Shown here one piece after another: positions 1 to 6,978 of a stretch of DNA of 27,013 nucleotides. The notes under the pieces were generated by a model. It made no database searches. It was not told where the DNA came from and saw only the letters and a list, made by a program, of their open reading frames with translations. Made by a program: the position numbers and the translations under genes. The number at the start of each line of letters is the position of its first letter. The first letter of the stretch is position 1. Source of the stretch: UBA2428 sp002343545 (lineage in GTDB: Bacteria; Bdellovibrionota; UBA2428); assembly GCA_937952285.1 (NCBI GenBank), contig CALFZE010000024.1, positions 1-27,013 on the forward strand. Direction: 5' to 3'.

Positions 1-1476
1 GTGCTGTCGGCGAACGGCATCCACGTCAAAGAAACGGTCAACGCCTCCGAGGATCTTTACCTCGTGCGCGCCAAGAACACGAAGGGCGTCAGCCTCCTGT
101 CGACGATGCCCGAGATCGAGTACGCCGAGCCGAACTACATCTACCGCGCGCTCGACGTGCCGACGACCACCCCGAACGATCCTTCGTTCGCGAGCCTCTG
201 GGGCATGGAAAACCGCGGTCAGAACGACTCCACCGGCCGCGCGGGCAAAGTCGGCGCCGACATCGGCGCGACGAAGGCCTGGACCTTGAACAAGGGATCG
301 CGCGACGTCGTCGTGGCGGTCATCGACACGGGCGTGGACTACAACCACCCCGACCTCAAGGACAACATGTGGACGAAGCCCGGCACGACGAACGTGCACG
401 GCTACAACGCGATCACCAACACGGAAAACCCCATGGACGACCACTCGCACGGCACGCACTGCGCCGGCACGATCGGCGGCACGGGCGATAACGGCGTCGG
501 CGTCGCGGGCGTGAACTGGAACGCGTCCATCATGGGCGTCAAGTTCCTGTCGGCTTCGGGCGGCGGCTCCTTGGCCGACGCGATCAAGGCGATCGACTGG
601 GCCACGAACAACGGTGCCCAGATCATGTCGAACAGCTGGGGCGGCGGCGGCTTCTCGCAAGCCTTGGCCGACTCGATCAAGCGCGCGACCGACAAGGGCA
701 TCTTGTTCATCGCGGCGGCCGGCAACGACGGCCGCAACAACGACTCGTCGGCGACCTATCCGGCCAACTACCCGGGCGTCATCGCGGTCGCGGCTTCGAA
801 CAACGTCGACGGCATGGCCGGCTTCTCGAACTACGGTCTCCGCACGGTGCACCTCATGGCCCCCGGCGAGAACATCTTCTCGACCGTGAAGGGCGGCGGC
901 TACGCCACCTACAGCGGCACCTCGATGGCGACTCCCCACGTGTCGGGCGCCGTGGCGCTCCTGCTTTCGCACGAACCGAGCCTCACCCCCGAGCAAGTCA
1001 AGGCGCGCCTCATGCGCACGAGCGACAAGCTCAAGTCCTTCCGCAACAAGCTCATCTCGGCCGGCCGCTTGAACGTGTACAACCTCCTCACGGACACGGA
1101 GCCCCCCGGTTTCGTCGTGATCCCCGAGGACGCCTGGAAGCCGGCGATCGCGCAGTCGATCTCGTCCGAGCATCCGTACAAGGACAGCATCAAGGTCCGC
1201 TACGAGATCTCGCACCCGGGCGCCAAGTTCATGCGCGTCCGCTTCGGCAAGTTCGACACGGAAGCCGGTTACGACACGGTGAAGATCCTGTCGGCGAGCG
1301 GCGAAGTCGTCGACACGCTGTCGGGCGAGCTCCCGGCCGGCACCTGGACCCCCGAGGTCGAGGGCGACAAGCTCATCGTCGAGTTCACCACGGACAGCTC
1401 CGTGACCAAGTACGGCTTCGACATCGACGCCTACTCCTGGACCGACTTCGGTTCCCAGTCCGTCCTCGCCCGCTAA
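1..1476 (+). CDS. Subtilisin-like serine protease (peptidase S8), 5' end cut by window
   Basis: Secreted or periplasmic serine endopeptidase of the subtilase family. In-window numbering: residues 1-50 look like the end of an inhibitor-I9-type propeptide (EYAEPNYIYR at 40-49), and the S8 domain covers about 60-365. The full triad is visible: Asp109 in VIDTGVD, His150 in HSHGTHCAGT and Ser308 in SGTSMATPH, with oxyanion Asn242 in AAAGND. After residue 365 comes a C-terminal extension of about 125 residues, predicted beta-rich, of the kind often appended to exported subtilases. The reading frame is open at base 1, so the GTG there is probably internal and the signal peptide lies upstream of the window. 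A strong terminator follows at once, so this is the last gene of its unit. The family is certain; the substrate is unknown. Confidence 0.95.
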   Translation: MLSANGIHVKETVNASEDLYLVRAKNTKGVSLLSTMPEIEYAEPNYIYRALDVPTTTPNDPSFASLWGMENRGQNDSTGRAGKVGADIGATKAWTLNKGSRDVVVAVIDTGVDYNHPDLKDNMWTKPGTTNVHGYNAITNTENPMDDHSHGTHCAGTIGGTGDNGVGVAGVNWNASIMGVKFLSASGGGSLADAIKAIDWATNNGAQIMSNSWGGGGFSQALADSIKRATDKGILFIAAAGNDGRNNDSSATYPANYPGVIAVAASNNVDGMAGFSNYGLRTVHLMAPGENIFSTVKGGGYATYSGTSMATPHVSGAVALLLSHEPSLTPEQVKARLMRTSDKLKSFRNKLISAGRLNVYNLLTDTEPPGFVVIPEDAWKPAIAQSISSEHPYKDSIKVRYEISHPGAKFMRVRFGKFDTEAGYDTVKILSASGEVVDTLSGELPAGTWTPEVEGDKLIVEFTTDSSVTKYGFDIDAYSWTDFGSQSVLAR

Positions 1477-1500
1477 GCGGACGCCGAGAACGGACCTTCG

Positions 1501-1541
1501 AGGCCTCGCTCCCGGCAACGGGGGCGGGGCCTTTCTCATTT
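1501..1541 (+). terminator. Rho-independent terminator after the subtilase gene
   Basis: AGGCCTCGCTCCCG pairs with CGGGGGCGGGGCCT (two G-T wobbles) around a GCAA tetraloop, followed by TTTCTCATTT. It begins 24 bases after the protease stop codon. Confidence 0.85.
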
Positions 1542-1566
1542 GGGGCGTCGAACGTACAATGGGGCC

Positions 1567-2034
1567 ATGGCTTCCACACCGCCCCTGCCGCCGATCCCTC
1601 GCCAAAAGAACAACCGCAAGGTTTACCTCATAAACCCGCGCTTCCAGCTGCGCTTCACGGGCGTGATGACGGGCATCGCGTTCGCGGCCATCCTGATCTT
1701 CTTCATCGCGAACACCTATTTCTTCTACACGCTCCAGCAACTGGGGCGCGAGGCCGAGCTCGGCCCGGCCTACTTCCAGTTCCTCGCCGGCCAACAGGAA
1801 AAGATGAATTGGATTTTCCTCGCGACCTCGGTCGTCGCGCTCCTCGCGATGCTCGTCGGCGGGCTGTGGCTCTCCCACCGCGTGGCGGGGCCCCTCTACC
1901 GTTTCACCCGTCACCTCGAGCAGGTCGGCGAGTCGGGCGAGTTGCGAACGGTCAAGTTCCGCAAGGGCGACTTCTTTCCCGAGATCGCGGATGTCTTCAA
2001 CCGCTACATGGAACGACTCAAAAAAGTCGTTTGA
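1567..2034 (+). CDS. Small two-TM membrane protein with HAMP domain
   Basis: Product of 155 aa. Residues 1-27 are cytoplasmic, proline-rich and basic. TM1 is about 30-52, a short periplasmic loop spans 53-78, TM2 is about 80-103, and then come 50 residues that look like a HAMP linker (SHRVAGPLYRF at 103-113, then a second helix ending FNRYMERLKKV). HAMP domains pass conformational signals from membrane helices to an output domain, but no histidine kinase, MCP or cyclase domain follows here. It may therefore act with a partner or be a stand-alone adaptor. I chose ATG 1567; an in-frame TTG at 1540 would add nine residues but lies in the terminator T-tract. The following gene starts at or inside its 3' end. 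The HAMP call rests on pattern and is moderately sure. Confidence 0.75.
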   Translation: MASTPPLPPIPRQKNNRKVYLINPRFQLRFTGVMTGIAFAAILIFFIANTYFFYTLQQLGREAELGPAYFQFLAGQQEKMNWIFLATSVVALLAMLVGGLWLSHRVAGPLYRFTRHLEQVGESGELRTVKFRKGDFFPEIADVFNRYMERLKKVV

Positions 2035-2047
2035 TCGGACGGCGAAG

Positions 2048-2551
2048 TTGAGCGCGGCACGGCCCGATCGGGAACGCGTTCATCGCTTTCTGGAGCGGGG
2101 TCCACCTTATTTTGTGTTTCCCGTGCCGGTGCGGGAAGACGCCAAGTACCTCATCGAAGTCGATCGCGCCGAGCGCGCGCGTCTGCTCGCGTGGGTTTTG
2201 AACGAGCGTCGGCTCCGGGCCACCGATTCGGCTTTCGAGGCGCGCGGACTCCACTCGGACGGCACCACCCCCCTCCTGGGATTGCGGCGGGGAGCCTTTC
2301 GCATCGCCTTGCTTCCCGGCGTCGGCGACGACGACCACGCCCGTTCCGTCGAGGGAGCGTTGAGCGCGGCGTTGTGGGACGGCGACGTCGATCGGGCGCG
2401 TCGGCTCTTCCGCAACCAGCGAGCTTGTTCATCTTGCGAAGCCTTGGGGATCGCCGAAGCCGAGGTGGAGCGGCGCTTCGAGGACGCCATCGGCGCCGCG
2501 AGGGGGATTCCCCGGGGCGCTGGCGTCGGCGGAACTAGTTCGGGAGCTTGA
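2048..2551 (+). CDS. Hypothetical protein with a CxxC motif
   Basis: Not recognised. About 167 aa, Arg- and Ala-rich, soluble, with no signal peptide or membrane segment. The only notable feature is a CSSC pair near residue 131, which could bind metal or form a disulfide. TTG 2048 was chosen because GGACGG lies at 2037-2042, five bases upstream, placing the start 13 bp after the HAMP gene stop. An ATG at 1991 is in frame and would overlap the HAMP gene by 44 bp. Its 3' end overlaps the convergent transglycosylase gene by 17 bp, with no terminator between them. Being co-directional with the HAMP gene suggests one transcript. The opposite strand also has open frames here, so coding is likely but not certain. 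Confidence 0.55.
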   Translation: MSAARPDRERVHRFLERGPPYFVFPVPVREDAKYLIEVDRAERARLLAWVLNERRLRATDSAFEARGLHSDGTTPLLGLRRGAFRIALLPGVGDDDHARSVEGALSAALWDGDVDRARRLFRNQRACSSCEALGIAEAEVERRFEDAIGAARGIPRGAGVGGTSSGA

Positions 2552-4046
2552 GTCGCTGGCCCACGCGCACGGCGCCCTTGGTGCCGAGGCCAGGGTTCAC
2601 GGAGCGCAGCTGCGGTACGGTAAAGCCGTAGCGATGCGCGATCGAGGTCAGGTTCTCGCCCCGACGAACGACGTGCGAGGCGGGCGCGCGGGTCGAAGCG
2701 GGCGTGCGGCCCGAAGCGCGCGCGGCGCGGGCCACGGGCTCCGCGTTGCGCGAGCGCGCGCCCGAGCGGGGCGTCGATCGACGGCCGCGCGAAGCGCGTT
2801 CCCGCACCGGGATCGAGAGCTCCTGCCCCAGACGGAGGCGCTTGGCGGACTTGAGCCCGTTGAGCTCCATGATCTCCTGGACGTCGGAGCCGTAACGGCG
2901 CGCGATGCTGCCGAGACTGTCGCCGCGACGAATCGTGTGGAGGACCATGTCCTTCATCTTCTTGGCCGGGATCTTGTCGATCGAAGCGATGAGACGTTCC
3001 TTAGCTTCCTTCGGAACCTTGATGGAGTAGGGGCCGCGCTTGGGCGGGGTCAGGCCGCGGACGAGCTCGGCGTTCAGGATCTCGAGCTTTTCCGGATCGA
3101 CGCCAGTGACTTCGGCCACGCCGCGCAGGTCTACCGTCTCGGGCACCTGCACGAAATCCCAGTCGAGGGGTTCTTCGTAGGCGATCTCGGCGAAGCCGTA
3201 GCGTTCCGGGTTCTTGGAGATGAGCGCGGCCGCGATGATCTTGGGCACGTAGTTGCGCGTCTCCGAGCGGAAGTTCTTCTTCTTGCGCGAGAGCTCCCAG
3301 AAGTTCCGGCTGCGGTCGCGGCGCACGGCCGCGAGGACCTTGCCTTCGCCCGCGTTGTAGGCGGCGGCGGCCAGGTACCAGGAACCGAAGATCTGGTGCA
3401 GTTCCTTGAGGTAGGTCGCGGCGGCGTGCGAGGACTTCACGAAGTCCCGACGCTCGTCGACCCAGTAGCCGACCTCGAGGTCGTAGCGCGTGCCCGTGCG
3501 CTTGATGAACTGCCAGGGGCCGACGGCCTTCGCGTGGCTCTTCGCCTTCACGTTAAAGCCGGACTCGATCATGGAAAGGTAGATAAGGTCTTCGGGCAGT
3601 CCGTCCTGGCGGAGGACGTCCTTCATGAGCGGGATGAAGCGCGTCGAACGTCCGAGCCAACGCTCGAAGGTCTTGCGGCCGCGGCCCGTGAAGTAGGTGA
3701 TCCACTTGTCGACGAACTCGTTCTGCACGAGCGGGAAGGTCTGGCGGGCCAAGCGGTCGGCCTCGATTTCTTCTTTGCGGAGGTCGGAGCTGACGACCTC
3801 GGGTTCGAGGTCCTCGGGCGTGTTCTCGACCGGCTCCGTATTGGCGACGTCTTCTTCTTCCGCTTCTTCCTCGGAATCTTCGGCGTCATCGTCTTCGTCG
3901 CGCGCCGCCCCGGCGTCGCCCTTCGCGGCGAGCTTCGACCCGCCGCTCGCTTTGTCCGCGCGTGGGGCTTGGTGGGCGCAAGATCCGACGAGGAGAGGGG
4001 TTCCAAGGGCGAAGCCCCAGAGCAGGCGTCGGTAGGATTTCAGCAT
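2535..4046 (-). CDS. mltD: MltD-like membrane-bound lytic murein transglycosylase lipoprotein, two LysM domains
   Basis: Cleaves the MurNAc-GlcNAc bond of peptidoglycan to give 1,6-anhydro ends; acts from the membrane into the periplasm. Of 503 aa, residues 1-23 are a lipoprotein signal with lipobox LVGSC (Cys23). Residues 50-67 are a run of Asp/Glu within a low-complexity linker (24-90). The SLT domain is about 135-270, with catalytic Glu161 in LSMIESGFN and the family signatures GPWQFI (176-181) and AAAYNAGEG (227-235). LysM domains lie at about 368-413 and 458-502, separated by an Arg/Ser/Pro-rich linker. Order and length match MltD (usually around 450 aa) apart from the extra acidic linker. 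GGAGG at 4055-4059, eight bases before the ATG, lies inside the 3' end of the small upstream gene, so translation is probably coupled. Confidence 0.93.
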   Translation of the reverse strand: MLKSYRRLLWGFALGTPLLVGSCAHQAPRADKASGGSKLAAKGDAGAARDEDDDAEDSEEEAEEEDVANTEPVENTPEDLEPEVVSSDLRKEEIEADRLARQTFPLVQNEFVDKWITYFTGRGRKTFERWLGRSTRFIPLMKDVLRQDGLPEDLIYLSMIESGFNVKAKSHAKAVGPWQFIKRTGTRYDLEVGYWVDERRDFVKSSHAAATYLKELHQIFGSWYLAAAAYNAGEGKVLAAVRRDRSRNFWELSRKKKNFRSETRNYVPKIIAAALISKNPERYGFAEIAYEEPLDWDFVQVPETVDLRGVAEVTGVDPEKLEILNAELVRGLTPPKRGPYSIKVPKEAKERLIASIDKIPAKKMKDMVLHTIRRGDSLGSIARRYGSDVQEIMELNGLKSAKRLRLGQELSIPVRERASRGRRSTPRSGARSRNAEPVARAARASGRTPASTRAPASHVVRRGENLTSIAHRYGFTVPQLRSVNPGLGTKGAVRVGQRLKLPN

Positions 4047-4049
4047 CGT

Positions 4050-4307
4050 TTAGGCCTCCGCTAGGTCTTCTGGGGTCTCGGTCGCGCGTCTCCGGCGGGG
4101 ACGCGGCGTTCGTGAGCGACAACGCGCATCCATCTCTTCGAGAAATGCGGCGGCCACCCGGCGGAGGTCGCTCATCGTCATCTCGCTCGGACAGACCTTC
4201 ATGCGTTGCATGAGCGCTTTAAGCTCGGCCTCCATCGGCCGTTGGTCGAGCCCCAGTAACCTCATAAGTAACTGATAGAGTTCATTACCCTTTTTGAATG
4301 TCGGCAT
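4050..4307 (-). CDS. Small hypothetical protein upstream of mltD
   Basis: Product of 85 aa, not recognised. The N-terminal 60 residues look helical and compact (charged helices around LYQLLMRLLGL and ELKALMQRMKV). The tail is very basic (RCRSRTPRPRRRRATE) and then acidic. There is no signal peptide. Coding is supported by a strong purine-rich Shine-Dalgarno (GGGGGAGGGG on the minus strand, 4311-4320) just before the ATG, and by its tight fit to mltD: its stop is 3 bp upstream of the mltD start and its last codons carry the mltD ribosome-binding site. It could simply couple translation, or be a small cytosolic, nucleic-acid-binding type protein. Function unknown. Confidence 0.65.
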   Translation of the reverse strand: MPTFKKGNELYQLLMRLLGLDQRPMEAELKALMQRMKVCPSEMTMSDLRRVAAAFLEEMDARCRSRTPRPRRRRATETPEDLAEA

Positions 4308-4473
4308 GTTCCCCTCCCCCAGGGACAGTCGGCATTAGTTGATGGACGATGTCTCGCCCGTTTCCTTGCTTGGAAGTTACGCTAGCAGAAATCAAAATCC
4401 TTCAAACACGCACGGCGTTATATCCCCGTCAGAAACACGGCGGAGGCGTCAGGCACCTTTCTTCAATGACTCC

Positions 4474-4502
4474 TTGCCATCGAATTTGAGAATCGTTATC
4501 AA
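4474..4502 (+). promoter_or_regulatory. Sigma-70 type promoter of the DUF6607-like operon
   Basis: TTGCCA (4474-4479, 5/6 match to the -35 consensus), a 17-bp spacer and TATCAA (4497-4502, 4/6 match to the -10). The expected start near 4509 gives a 5' leader of about 27 nt that carries AAGGAG at 4525-4530, five bases before ATG 4536. The rest of the 228-bp divergent gap (4308-4473) is relatively AT-rich; I see no convincing minus-strand promoter or RNA gene in it. Confidence 0.6.
4487..4501 (+). promoter_or_regulatory. Candidate Fur box (7-1-7 inverted repeat)
   Basis: TGAGAAT C GTTATCA matches the Fur 7-1-7 consensus TGATAAT n ATTATCA at 12 of 14 positions, and the 19-bp consensus at 14 of 19. 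It overlaps the -10 box, where bound Fur would block RNA polymerase. Fur-Fe(II) repression of the downstream two-gene operon is the natural inference. Confidence 0.6.
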
Positions 4503-4535
4503 ATCATTCAGGCGTTTCAATATTAAGGAGATGAC

Positions 4536-5498
4536 ATGACCCTTCTTCGCACGTCCCTCTTCGCGGCCACGTTCGCCGTCAGCTCGGCGCAGGCCATCAC
4601 GCAATTCGCGGTGGAAAGCGACCTCGTTCGCCGCCAGGGCGGTTGCTACATCGTCGATTACAGCTTCACCGAAGTCGAAGGCCTCAAGCCCGGCTACACG
4701 CTCGACGAGCGCGTCTACGACACGAACCACGACAAGACGACGTTCGAGCTCATCCTTCCGATCCAGAAGTCGCCGACCGAGATCCGCCTTCAGCACGTGC
4801 TCTTCGTGAAGGACCTCGAGACGGGCAAGGTCGCCGGCCTCATGAAGCACCACGCCGAAGACTGGCAGTACCAGGCGCCCTTCCACTGGGAATTCGTCGC
4901 CCCCGGCGCCTGGACCCCCCAAGCCACCGCCGGCTCGGGCCGCTGGGTTCGTAAAACGACGAACCTCGACGACGGTCTTCGCTACCAGTGCGAAGCCGCG
5001 TGGGATACGAGCAAAGCCAACCCCGAATGGAACTGCGCGAACTTCGCGCCGATCCCGGGCCGCGAGACCCGCGACATGGGCCGCAAGGACTACAACACCC
5101 TCGATCGCCACTCGCGCGTCATCGTGTACGAGAACTCCTGGGTCGAACGCCAAAACAACGTGAAGACGATCTTCGCCGACGGCCAGAAGACGCCGCTCGC
5201 CCGCGAGCTCGGCCGCACCTGGTACGTGCGCCAACCCGACTCGGCGTGCGACGAAGCGCGCGAGTACGCCGCCGCGCAGATGCCCTACTGGAACGTCCTC
5301 ATGGAAGTCTGGGAAGAGACCCTCTCGAAGCCGTCCGTCTACCGCGAAGTCTCCGCGCGTAACGGCATGCCTCGTTACGCCGCCATGATGGGCGTCGAGA
5401 TGGAATATTCCGAGCAAGTCGCCGCGAACCCGGCCATCATCCCCACGGTGAAGGAGCGCATCCGCGCCATCATCGAAGCCTACCGCGTGCGTCCGTGA
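4536..5498 (+). CDS. Exported protein resembling the DUF6607 family
   Basis: Product of 320 aa with a cleavable signal peptide (1-20, ending SAQA). From memory the mature part matches the pattern of proteins labelled DUF6607: an early GCY motif (36-38), a segment LQHVLFV (85-91), HHAEDWQYQ (105-113), a GRW segment (135-137), a region around APIPGRETRD (171-180) and RKDYN (183-187), and a C-terminal helical part rich in Trp and Tyr. The biochemical function of that family is not established. The start is well set: AAGGAG ends five bases before the ATG. It shares a 4-bp overlap (GTGA) with the next gene, so the two are translated together. The Fur box on its promoter points to a role in iron or heme handling in the periplasm, which is inference. 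Confidence 0.75.
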   Translation: MTLLRTSLFAATFAVSSAQAITQFAVESDLVRRQGGCYIVDYSFTEVEGLKPGYTLDERVYDTNHDKTTFELILPIQKSPTEIRLQHVLFVKDLETGKVAGLMKHHAEDWQYQAPFHWEFVAPGAWTPQATAGSGRWVRKTTNLDDGLRYQCEAAWDTSKANPEWNCANFAPIPGRETRDMGRKDYNTLDRHSRVIVYENSWVERQNNVKTIFADGQKTPLARELGRTWYVRQPDSACDEAREYAAAQMPYWNVLMEVWEETLSKPSVYREVSARNGMPRYAAMMGVEMEYSEQVAANPAIIPTVKERIRAIIEAYRVRP

Positions 5499-5926
5499 AG
5501 CGCGCGATCCTCGGACTCGTCGTCGCTTCGCTCCCCGCGTGGGCGCACGTGAGCGGCCACGGCCCGCTCGTCGAAGGCAAGGGCCCGGGCGGCGGCGCGC
5601 TGAGCGCCGTCATCTCGGCCAAGGACGCCGAGCTCGGTCGCGATGCGAAGGCGATCTACTACGCCGAGACGAAGCTCGAGGCCAAGCGCCTCGAGTGGAA
5701 GCTCTTGAGTGCGGAGCGTAAGGCTTTCCAGGCGCCCAAGGGCGTCGTCACCAGCGCCAAGCTGATTCTCTTCTTCGAGGGTGACGCGAAGCCCGCGGTC
5801 ATCGTGGCTCCGCTCGAGAACGGCCAGGTCGTTTACGAAGTCGCGGAAGGCAAAAAGCTCAAGGGTGGCGAAGTCATCGCTACCTTGGGCGACGCGAAGT
5901 ACGTCGGAGATCTCGCCCTTCGTTAA
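5495..5926 (+). CDS. Small exported protein, mature form predicted to begin with His
   Basis: Product of 143 aa starting at GTG; the GTGA overlap with the previous stop shows coupling. The signal peptide is about 1-17, ending LPAWA, so the mature chain would start His-Val-Ser-Gly-His. No other His occurs in the protein. The remainder is Lys-, Ala- and Val-rich and predicted as small beta-strands with one helical region. I do not recognise the family. His1 with His5 could bind a transition metal, as seen in other proteins with an exposed N-terminal His, but this is only a suggestion. Shared Fur-box control with the DUF6607-like gene supports a metal-related job. A terminator follows 27 bp downstream. 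Confidence 0.75.
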   Translation: MKRAILGLVVASLPAWAHVSGHGPLVEGKGPGGGALSAVISAKDAELGRDAKAIYYAETKLEAKRLEWKLLSAERKAFQAPKGVVTSAKLILFFEGDAKPAVIVAPLENGQVVYEVAEGKKLKGGEVIATLGDAKYVGDLALR

Positions 5927-5953
5927 GCTCGTATTCTTCGCGGAGAGAAATTT

Positions 5954-5992
5954 AGGCCTGGCTTTCCGATACGGGGAAGCCGGGCCTTTTTC
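5954..5992 (+). terminator. Rho-independent terminator of the Fur-box operon
   Basis: AGGCCTGGCTTTCC pairs with GGGAAGCCGGGCCT across a short loop, followed by TTTTTCT. It closes the plus-strand operon just before a convergent gene. Confidence 0.88.
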
Positions 5993-6007
5993 TGTTCGGT
6001 GGATCGG

Positions 6008-6289
6008 TTACGGCGCTTCTTCGGGGACGACTTCGTCCTGAGCTTTTTTCCAGGCTTCGATCGCGGCGTCGATTTGGGCGCGTTGCTGCTCGAGATAGTG
6101 GAGAGACTTCACGTGGGAGAGTCGCTCGCTCGCCTCGAGTTTCAGGATAAGGCGAATTCTCTCCATCTCTTGCGGTGAGATCGTCTGCATCGCGGTACCC
6201 ACCGGTTCCGCGGGCGGTGGATTAGCCTGGGCGGTCGACAGACCGAAAGCGATGAGTCCCGTGGCCAAAATCGATGGAAACTTCTTCAT
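6008..6289 (-). CDS. Small exported helical protein, unknown
   Basis: Product of 93 aa with a clear Sec signal peptide (1-22, ending STAQA) followed by a Pro-rich stretch and one long amphipathic helix or coiled coil (about 38-84, rich in Glu, Leu, Gln and Arg). The ATG is preceded by GGGGGGA. No domain recognised. The layout (signal peptide plus single coiled coil) resembles small periplasmic chaperone-like or structural proteins, but nothing proves that. The 174-bp gap upstream (6290-6463) holds no other gene or clear terminator that I can see. Confidence 0.7.
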   Translation of the reverse strand: MKKFPSILATGLIAFGLSTAQANPPPAEPVGTAMQTISPQEMERIRLILKLEASERLSHVKSLHYLEQQRAQIDAAIEAWKKAQDEVVPEEAP

Positions 6290-6463
6290 GGATCCCCCCG
6301 TAAAGTTGATGAGGGATTAGGAGCAAGGGGCGAGCCATGTCGACGCCGCAGCTATAAGGGGCTCGAATCAAAGGGTTTTGGCAAGGTCGAAAGACGCGCG
6401 GGGTGTCCAAGTTTTCGACGGCCGTTCAGAGCGAGATGTCGGAGGGCGCGCGTTCGGGATGGC

Positions 6464-6904
6464 TTAGGGCTTCCGGCCGGAATAGCGCGCCTCGAGCTCC
6501 TTGAGTGGCGCGAGGCCTTGGCGGGCCCGCTCGATCGCCGCTTCGATCTTTGCGATGCGGCCTTCTTCGAACTCGAGCTGCTCGGCGCTGAGGAAGGACG
6601 TTTTCGTCGGAAGAAAGGTCCGCAGCGACGCGAGGGTTTGGCTTTGCTCGGCGATGAACTTCTCGCGGGCGGCGATCTGCTTGCGGAGCTCGATCAACGC
6701 GGCTTCGAGGCTCGTCGGGGTGGGAGCCTGGGGGGCCTTCGTCTGGGCCTCGGCGGCGGGCATTTCGAGTTGGCTACGGAGCCTCTCGGCGAGCGAGGTG
6801 CGCTGCTCCACCCGCTCGAGCAGGGTGTGGCCGTCGGCTTCCGCCCGGGCGTCCAGCGCCCCGATCGCCAGGACGAAACAGGGGAGCTTGAAGAGACGGA
6901 GCAT
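6464..6904 (-). CDS. Exported coiled-coil protein, unknown
   Basis: About 146 aa from the ATG at 6904. This start was chosen because it gives a normal signal peptide (MLRLFKLPCFVLAIGALDARA), whereas the longer open frame reaches back into the desaturase gene. AGGGG sits directly against the ATG, so the ribosome-binding site is poor and the start is not certain. The mature part is mostly coiled coil: helices at about 25-45 and 60-140 rich in Glu, Leu, Ala, Arg and Gln, with a Pro/Thr-rich break (APQAPTPTS) between. Not recognised. It is co-directional with the desaturase upstream, 74 bp away, and could be read from the same transcript. Confidence 0.65.
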   Translation of the reverse strand: MLRLFKLPCFVLAIGALDARAEADGHTLLERVEQRTSLAERLRSQLEMPAAEAQTKAPQAPTPTSLEAALIELRKQIAAREKFIAEQSQTLASLRTFLPTKTSFLSAEQLEFEEGRIAKIEAAIERARQGLAPLKELEARYSGRKP

Positions 6905-6978
6905 CCCCTGAAGAACGGCGTTTCCCCGTAAAATCTTAAGCGCGCCTAACGAACTGCGTTGCGCGCTCGAAGCGCTCG

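Noticed and set aside
2634..4064. Long plus-strand open frame opposite mltD
   Set aside because: It is antisense to a well-supported transglycosylase; high GC makes the opposite strand stay open. Its composition has no recognisable domain.
4308..4473. tRNA or small RNA in the divergent intergenic region
   Set aside because: No cloverleaf or terminator pattern was found on either strand.
4339..4539. Short plus-strand frame in the divergent gap
   Set aside because: No ribosome-binding site, and it spans the Fur box, promoter and Shine-Dalgarno of the next gene.
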